From positions 1-35,434 of the forward strand of contig NZ_JAEMUX010000084.1 of NCBI RefSeq assembly GCF_016598475.1: DNA of 35,434 nt. Reading direction: 5' to 3'. This DNA is from Streptomyces adelaidensis. Its GTDB lineage: Bacteria; Actinomycetota; Actinomycetes; Streptomycetales; Streptomycetaceae. This document shows, in pieces, positions 33,924-35,434 of the stretch; position 1 is the first letter of the stretch; every line of letters begins with the position of its first letter. The notes beneath the pieces are model-generated. The model was not told where the DNA came from and made no database searches. It saw nothing but the letters and a program-made list of their open reading frames with translations. The position numbers and the translations under genes are program-made.

Positions 33924-34936
33924 AGGGTGCCCTCGGTGAAGGCGGCCACGTGCTGGGCCACGGCCGCGGGGATCTGCTCCGCATCAGCCAGCAGGGGCCG
34001 GATGTCCATGCGGAGGTCGTCCCGCAACAGGCAGGGCTGGATTCCACCGGCGTGGTCCAGGCGCAGAGCCCAGAAGCCCTCCACGCACTTGGCCCTGACC
34101 GGGCAGGTGCCGCACTGGCCGACGTGGTGGCGCCCGAGTTCGCGTTGGATCACGTCGATCTCGATGCCGTCGATGCGGAAGATCCGCCGCCCCTGCCCGG
34201 TGCCGGAGACTTCGGTCTCCTCCTCGCTGGTCAGGGTGCGCAGGTGATCGATGATGCCCTGGGCCCCGACAGCCGAGGACCTTTGGTCGGCGTTGAAGTC
34301 GGTGTCCACTAGCTCGATGAACTGCACCGGAAGCCTGCGCTCCAGGGCGAAGGCGAGGATGTCGTGCAGCTCGTGCTCGTTCTCGCGCTGGATGAGCGTG
34401 TTCAGCTCCACCCGCTCGAACATCTCGCGGGCGGCCTCGATGCCGTCCAGGACGGTCGCAATGCCGGCGCGGGTCTGGGCAACGGCCCGAAAGGAGTCGT
34501 CGGAGAAGTAGTGCAGGGAGACCTTCACCTTGTCCAGGCCGGTCGTGGCGAGCCAGTCCTGATGCCTGCGCACCAGCAGGCCATTCGTGATCAGTGTGTA
34601 GGACACGTCCGGGCCGTGGACGGGGAGCCGAGTGAGGACCGGCCGCGCCAGATTCGACGCCAGCGGCTCGCCGCCGGTGAAGTAGACCCGCTTCAGACCG
34701 GCGCCGATCAGCTCGTGCAGGACGTTCACGTAGTCGTCAGCGGTCAGTTCGCGGGCACGGGGCTTGGCGTCGCGGTGCAGGTGAGTGAACGGCGGCGGCA
34801 CGTCGCCCTCGTTGTGGCAGAACCAGCACTTCAGGTTGCAGACGGGGGTCAGCGAGACCCTGAGCTGTCCGCGCAATGCCGCGAAGTTCCGCAGCGCGGT
34901 CCAGTCCACGTCGGTTTTCGGGAGCGGAACGGTCAA
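33920..34936 (-). CDS. MoaA-like radical SAM enzyme
   Basis: A 338-residue enzyme. The radical SAM cluster motif is Cys33-x3-Cys37-x2-Cys40 (CNLKCWFCHNEG); YFTGGEPL binds SAM. A second cluster site at the C-terminus, Cys275-x2-Cys278-x5-Cys284 (CGTCPVRAKC) with another Cys in IQPCLL, recalls the substrate-side cluster of MoaA, which acts on GTP. It generates a 5'-deoxyadenosyl radical to rearrange or cross-link its substrate. TTG 34936 is chosen because AAGGAG lies 6 nt upstream; it overlaps the stop of the small gene before it. Viperin's CxxxCxxCFH pattern is not matched. Substrate unknown; nucleotide or peptide are both possible. Confidence 0.9.
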   Translation of the reverse strand: MTVPLPKTDVDWTALRNFAALRGQLRVSLTPVCNLKCWFCHNEGDVPPPFTHLHRDAKPRARELTADDYVNVLHELIGAGLKRVYFTGGEPLASNLARPVLTRLPVHGPDVSYTLITNGLLVRRHQDWLATTGLDKVKVSLHYFSDDSFRAVAQTRAGIATVLDGIEAAREMFERVELNTLIQRENEHELHDILAFALERRLPVQFIELVDTDFNADQRSSAVGAQGIIDHLRTLTSEEETEVSGTGQGRRIFRIDGIEIDVIQRELGRHHVGQCGTCPVRAKCVEGFWALRLDHAGGIQPCLLRDDLRMDIRPLLADAEQIPAAVAQHVAAFTEGTL

Positions 34937-35193
34937 GACCTGCTCCTTTCATGGGGATGTATAGGTCTGGTGTGGTGGTCAGCACCGGACGGAGTCCGGC
35001 AGGGAGGGGGAGCCCTGGCGGTTGTAGCCGTGACACAGGCAGGTGCGTCGACGCACGAGTAGGAGTCCGGTGACGAAGGCAGAGGAACGTCCTCCGTCTG
35101 ACGGCACCCCACGTGCAGGTCCTCGTATCTGGGTCGGACAGCGACGGCACACACGGGGGAGACATGAAGGCGCTCGGCGTTCGCAGCGCTCAT
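34933..35193 (-). CDS. Small Cys-containing protein, 86 aa, coupled to the radical SAM gene
   Basis: ATG 35193 has GAGGA about 9 nt upstream and overlaps the previous stop (ATGA); its own TGA overlaps the TTG of the radical SAM gene. The product starts MSAANAERLHVSPVCAVAVR, contains five cysteines and ends in a His/Arg-rich tail (HHTRPIHPHERSRS). The double overlap and ribosome site favour a real gene, possibly a substrate peptide or accessory factor. Against this, the last third uses codons rare in this window (AGA, ATA), and no family is recognised. Confidence 0.4.
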   Translation of the reverse strand: MSAANAERLHVSPVCAVAVRPRYEDLHVGCRQTEDVPLPSSPDSYSCVDAPACVTATTARAPPPCRTPSGADHHTRPIHPHERSRS

Positions 35194-35399
35194 CGTGCTG
35201 TCCTCGCGACCCGGTGGTGCGGGCACACACAGGCAGGGAACTCCTGCCCGAGACTGGTCGCTGTCCCGGCGTCGCCGCCCTCGAAACCATGTGTGCCCGA
35301 GTCGCTCGTGACGCGGCCCGTACGGTCCACGGTGTAGACCCTCAGCGTCATCCGGGGCGGGAGGCCGCCGTCCTCGCCGGTCCTTCCCTCAACGCTCAT
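35190..35399 (-). CDS. Small conserved-looking protein with C-terminal CVCPHH motif, 69 aa
   Basis: The clearest protein-like part begins at an internal Met (35351), MTLRVYTVDRTGRVTSDSG, and ends in QEFPACVCPHHRVAR. The Cys-x-Cys-Pro-x-His motif near the end suggests metal binding or modification. ATG 35399 is used because it overlaps the stop of the incoming upstream gene (ATGA); the start at 35351 is an alternative without a ribosome site. Its TGA overlaps the next ATG. The operon position upstream of a radical SAM gene makes it a second candidate precursor or partner peptide. Confidence 0.5.
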   Translation of the reverse strand: MSVEGRTGEDGGLPPRMTLRVYTVDRTGRVTSDSGTHGFEGGDAGTATSLGQEFPACVCPHHRVARTAR

Positions 35400-35434
35400 T
35401 CGCCGCTGCCGCTGCCGCTGCCGCTGCCGCTGCC
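35396..35434 (-). CDS. Extreme 3' end of an upstream gene, Gly-Ser repeat tail (partial)
   Basis: Only twelve codons are inside the window. They read G-S repeated five times, then G-E and TGA (35396-35398). The stop overlaps the next ATG. A coding end with a Gly-Ser tail fits the 4-nt overlap pattern of the downstream genes, but so little is visible that it may be chance. Confidence 0.4.
   Translation of the reverse strand, partial: GSGSGSGSGSGE
35402..35434. repeat. Hexamer array (GCCGCT)n at the right edge
   Basis: Five uninterrupted copies of GCCGCT plus a partial sixth run to the end of the window, so the array probably continues beyond it. On the minus strand each unit encodes Ser-Gly. 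Confidence 0.9.

Noticed and set aside
33920..34936. Prokaryotic viperin
   Set aside because: The cluster motif CNLKCWFCHNEG and the second C-terminal Cys cluster fit MoaA better than the viperin CxxxCxxCFH pattern, although the adjacent nucleotide kinase is reminiscent of viperin loci.
35402..35434. Hexamer repeat as a terminator
   Set aside because: The units are not self-complementary as a stem, and in-frame coding as Gly-Ser fits the overlap with the next start.

Overview
The window reads as chromosomal DNA of a Streptomyces-type actinomycete. It is very GC-rich, coding third positions are almost all G or C, and GTG and TTG starts are common. It carries Tat and Sec secreted hydrolases and a long-form argG. 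No rRNA, tRNA, CRISPR array, integrase or transposase was recognised.

Left part (1-11.6 kb): the 3' end of an unidentified gene and its hairpin terminator; a Tat-exported LacZ-type beta-galactosidase with a LamG-like domain inserted in its catalytic barrel (minus strand); a secreted zincin protease; two related secreted serine hydrolases of the beta-lactamase/DD-peptidase family, separated by a NUDIX remnant and a 24-bp operator-like dyad; a DEDDh exonuclease and a HIT-family protein converging on a 20-copy heptamer minisatellite; and argG, whose promoter geometry predicts a leaderless mRNA.

Centre (11.9-27.0 kb): the most unusual region. A plus-strand operon with short gaps or overlaps encodes, in order, a ClpA/ClpB-like double AAA+ protein with a dead first ATPase site, a cytosolic Ser/Thr kinase with a helical tail, a 1455-residue TPR-like protein, a J-domain-like protein without HPD, a GrpE-like protein, an enlarged Hsp70, and a zinc-ribbon/TPR protein. 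It meets tail to tail, with overlapping 3' ends, a minus-strand pair: a small protein resembling effector-associated constant component 1 (EACC1) and a CHAT (caspase-like) protease. The CHAT protease ends in Clp_N-like domains, the same fold type that opens the AAA+ protein. I infer a chaperone-gated protease system: an altered DnaK-DnaJ-GrpE-ClpB set that senses or unfolds something and controls a caspase-like effector, possibly in phage defence or programmed death.

Right part (27.3-35.4 kb): a SAM methyltransferase; a SnoaL-like protein divergent from a LysR regulator with a T-N11-A dyad between them; an EcsC-family protein; and a minus-strand operon running in from the right edge. That operon encodes two small ORFs, a MoaA-like radical SAM enzyme, a dTMP-kinase-like P-loop protein, an orphan phosphohexomutase-domain-I-like protein, an alkaline-phosphatase-superfamily protein, a NUDIX hydrolase and a frameshifted methyltransferase. 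Most of its junctions are 4-nt stop/start overlaps, which argues that the two small ORFs are real. The enzyme set suggests synthesis or processing of a modified nucleotide or phosphosugar; the product is unknown.
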